Source: Amycolatopsis oliviviridis
GTDB lineage: Bacteria; Actinomycetota; Actinomycetes; Mycobacteriales; Pseudonocardiaceae
Direction: 5' to 3'
NCBI RefSeq assembly: GCF_014654365.1
Contig: NZ_BNAY01000012.1
Location: 1 to 51,293 of the forward strand
Length of the DNA stretch: 51,293 bases
Positions 50,958 through 51,293 of this stretch are shown here, one piece after another. Each line of letters opens with the position of its first letter. The stretch's first letter is position 1. Both the position numbers and the translations under genes were made by a program. The notes beneath the pieces are model-generated. The model worked only from the letters and a program-made list of their open reading frames with translations. It was not told the origin of the DNA and did not search any database.

Positions 50958-51293
50958 CTATGTCCGTAGGTGCATGGTGTTGCGGCGGGGTTGTCCGGTG
51001 GGGTCGAGGTAGGTGGGTGCGGTGAATTCGGGGAGTCCGTCTTGGGCGATGTGGACTTTCCATTCGCTGTGGTGGATCAGCCGGTGGTGTTTGGTGCAGA
51101 GGAGTACGAGGTTGTCGATTTTCGTTTCGCCGTGGTGTCGCCAGAAGACGATGTGGTGTGCCGTGCAACGCGGCACCGGCATGTCGCAGCCCGGGAAGGC
51201 GCAGCCTCCGTCGCGGATGGTCAGTGCGTACTTCTGAGCTAGCGACACTGTTCGTTTTGAGCGGCCGATGTCGAGGGGTTCGCCCGCGGTGCC
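50958..51293 (-). CDS. DUF222/HNH endonuclease-like protein, C-terminal part (5' truncated by window)
   Basis: At least 111 codons are visible; the frame stays open to the window edge, so the start lies beyond it. The HNH nuclease motif is clear: CAFPGCDMP, CTAHHIVFW, NLVLLCTKHHRLIHH, with paired cysteines for a structural zinc. Proteins with an N-terminal DUF222 domain and this end are abundant in actinobacteria, often in many copies. The function is unknown and a mobile-element origin is often suspected. Confidence 0.88.
   Translation of the reverse strand, partial: GTAGEPLDIGRSKRTVSLAQKYALTIRDGGCAFPGCDMPVPRCTAHHIVFWRHHGETKIDNLVLLCTKHHRLIHHSEWKVHIAQDGLPEFTAPTYLDPTGQPRRNTMHLRT

Overview
The window is high-GC actinobacterial chromosome. 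The rRNA sequences, the mycothiol-type enzyme family, the many GTG and TTG starts and the dispersed palindromes point to the Pseudonocardiales, most likely Amycolatopsis. The genus is an inference from recollection of such sequences, not from a search. It opens with the 3' end of an rRNA operon (23S end, 5S, strong terminator).

Left flank (0.4-8.2 kb): precorrin-6A synthase cobF; a copper-efflux module (copZ, a small His-rich membrane protein, copA, convergent csoR); a YCII-type protein, a DivIVA-like coiled-coil protein and a mycothiol-dependent-type enzyme; and a CopC-CopD fusion coupled to a His-rich membrane protein.

Specialised-metabolism region (about 8.3-48.7 kb): an enediyne core is clear. 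It has unbL-unbV-unbU, a P450, an E8-like protein, a GMC oxidoreductase, an AhpD-like protein, the iterative enediyne polyketide synthase PksE (KS-AT-ACP-KR-DH-PPTase), its thioesterase and a flavin reductase. These are followed by a 55-aa protein and acyl-CoA carboxylase beta and epsilon subunits. Just left of unbL, and divergent from a SARP activator, lies a RiPP (TOMM) azoline/azole module: a 758-aa leader-binding/ThiF-like/YcaO cyclodehydratase fusion and a SagB dehydrogenase. No precursor lies beside it. About 25 kb away, directly before a 14-TM exporter, a 63-aa peptide ends in a Cys/Thr-rich tail (C48, T50, C53, C54, T55) and is a good candidate substrate. Between the carboxylase and that peptide is an island of very small genes (37, 63, 49 and 102 aa) and an operon of an unknown 182-aa protein, an FAD oxidoreductase, an unknown 161-aa protein and a second AhpD-like protein.

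Regulation is unusually heavy and partly duplicated: two SARP/HxlR-type pairs in the same order, two AraC-type regulators, three very similar NarL-type response regulators, and one protein that fuses two complete histidine-kinase modules. UnbL is also duplicated. A YrdC/YciO-like gene sits among these regulators.

Right flank (48.7-51.3 kb): a YbdK-type carboxylate-amine ligase, a proline iminopeptidase and the 3' part of a DUF222/HNH endonuclease gene.

The main hypothesis is that enediyne and azole-peptide chemistry share one regulated locus. Whether they make one hybrid product, two products, or are merely neighbours cannot be decided from sequence alone. No sugar, NRPS, apoprotein or obvious self-resistance gene was recognised in the window.
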